A stretch of DNA of 6,671 bases from CAJQQY01 sp964352225. Its GTDB lineage: Bacteria; Bacteroidota; Bacteroidia; Chitinophagales; Saprospiraceae. Within the stretch, counting starts at the first letter, position 1; each line of letters begins with the position of its first letter. The notes under the pieces were generated by a model, which had not been told where the DNA came from, searched no databases, and saw only the letters and a program-made list of their open reading frames with translations. Positions 6,547 to 6,671 of this stretch are shown one piece after another. Where the stretch lies: assembly GCA_964352225.1 (NCBI GenBank), contig CAYGRM010000370.1, positions 1-6,671 of the forward strand. The letters run 5' to 3'. Both the position numbers and the translations under genes were made by a program.

Positions 6547-6617
6547 TAGAATATTTTTTATTGGAAAAACTTATTCAAATTAAAATATCTAAAATAGGAA
6601 AAAGGAATTAAAAAAAC
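6547..6617 (-). promoter_or_regulatory. Upstream region of the barrel/lipoprotein gene pair
   Basis: This 71-bp, very AT-rich leader precedes the barrel gene. It contains TAATTTG, which is one base short of the Bacteroidota -7 box TAnnTTTG, near 6572-6580. No matching -33 TTTG is visible at the right distance, and there is no Shine-Dalgarno sequence. If the upstream reading frame at the right edge is real, this is an ordinary intergenic gap; a promoter here is possible but not shown. Confidence 0.25.
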
Positions 6618-6671
6618 TTATTTCCTTAAAAGTTCTGTTTCCATATTTATCATCATCACATTGGTGATAAA
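6618..6671 (-). CDS. Possible C-terminal end of a further minus-strand gene, cut by the window edge
   Basis: Reading leftward from the window edge, one minus-strand frame is open for 17 codons (FITNVMMINMETELLRK) and ends in TAA at 6618-6620. The 71-bp spacing to the next gene and the same strand make a truncated upstream gene reasonable. The stretch is too short for identification and could be chance. Confidence 0.3.
   Translation of the reverse strand, partial: FITNVMMINMETELLRK

Overview
The window is AT-rich and reads as a chromosomal segment of a member of the Bacteroidota. Two neighbouring secreted proteins end in the two classical C-terminal sorting domains of the type IX secretion system (T9SS): a type B 'gliding motility-associated' domain in the first gene and a type A domain in the fourth region. 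Several signal peptides end in the '-AQ' pattern common in this phylum, and the starts have A/T-rich leaders without a clear Shine-Dalgarno sequence. A lineage near Saprospiria, Chitinophagia or Flavobacteriia is plausible, but I cannot resolve it further from this sequence.

Layout, left to right. (1) 30-1778, minus: a large T9SS cargo protein in which about six repeats of roughly 50 residues (probable beta-propeller) sit between two pieces of a PKD/Ig-like module, followed by a second Ig-like domain and a type B sorting domain. (2) 1847-3292, minus: an exported M20D/AbgB-like zinc amidohydrolase with all expected metal ligands. A perfect 34-bp palindrome fills half of the gap between these two genes. 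(3) 3293-3559: a divergent intergenic region, which must hold promoters for both sides and may also hold remains of a decayed gene. (4) 3560-5020, plus: a secreted, mostly helical protein with four L[ST]xxQ motifs like those of Spy/CpxP-type periplasmic proteins, ending in a T9SS type A domain. (5) 5041-5086: a strong rho-independent terminator between convergent genes. (6) 5118-5957 and 5968-6546, minus: a two-gene unit with a 10-bp gap, encoding a small outer-membrane beta-barrel-like protein and then a beta-rich lipoprotein. (7) The right edge holds what may be the last codons of another minus-strand gene.

Every complete gene encodes an exported product, so the region is an envelope/secretome segment. 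The genes do not form an obvious single pathway. The only pair with strong operon evidence is 5968-6546 plus 5118-5957. No mobile element, CRISPR array, tRNA, rRNA or defence system is visible. The observations most worth following are the Spy-like/T9SS fusion, the 34-bp palindrome, and a 14-bp inverted repeat joining the end of the lipoprotein gene to its 3' untranslated region.
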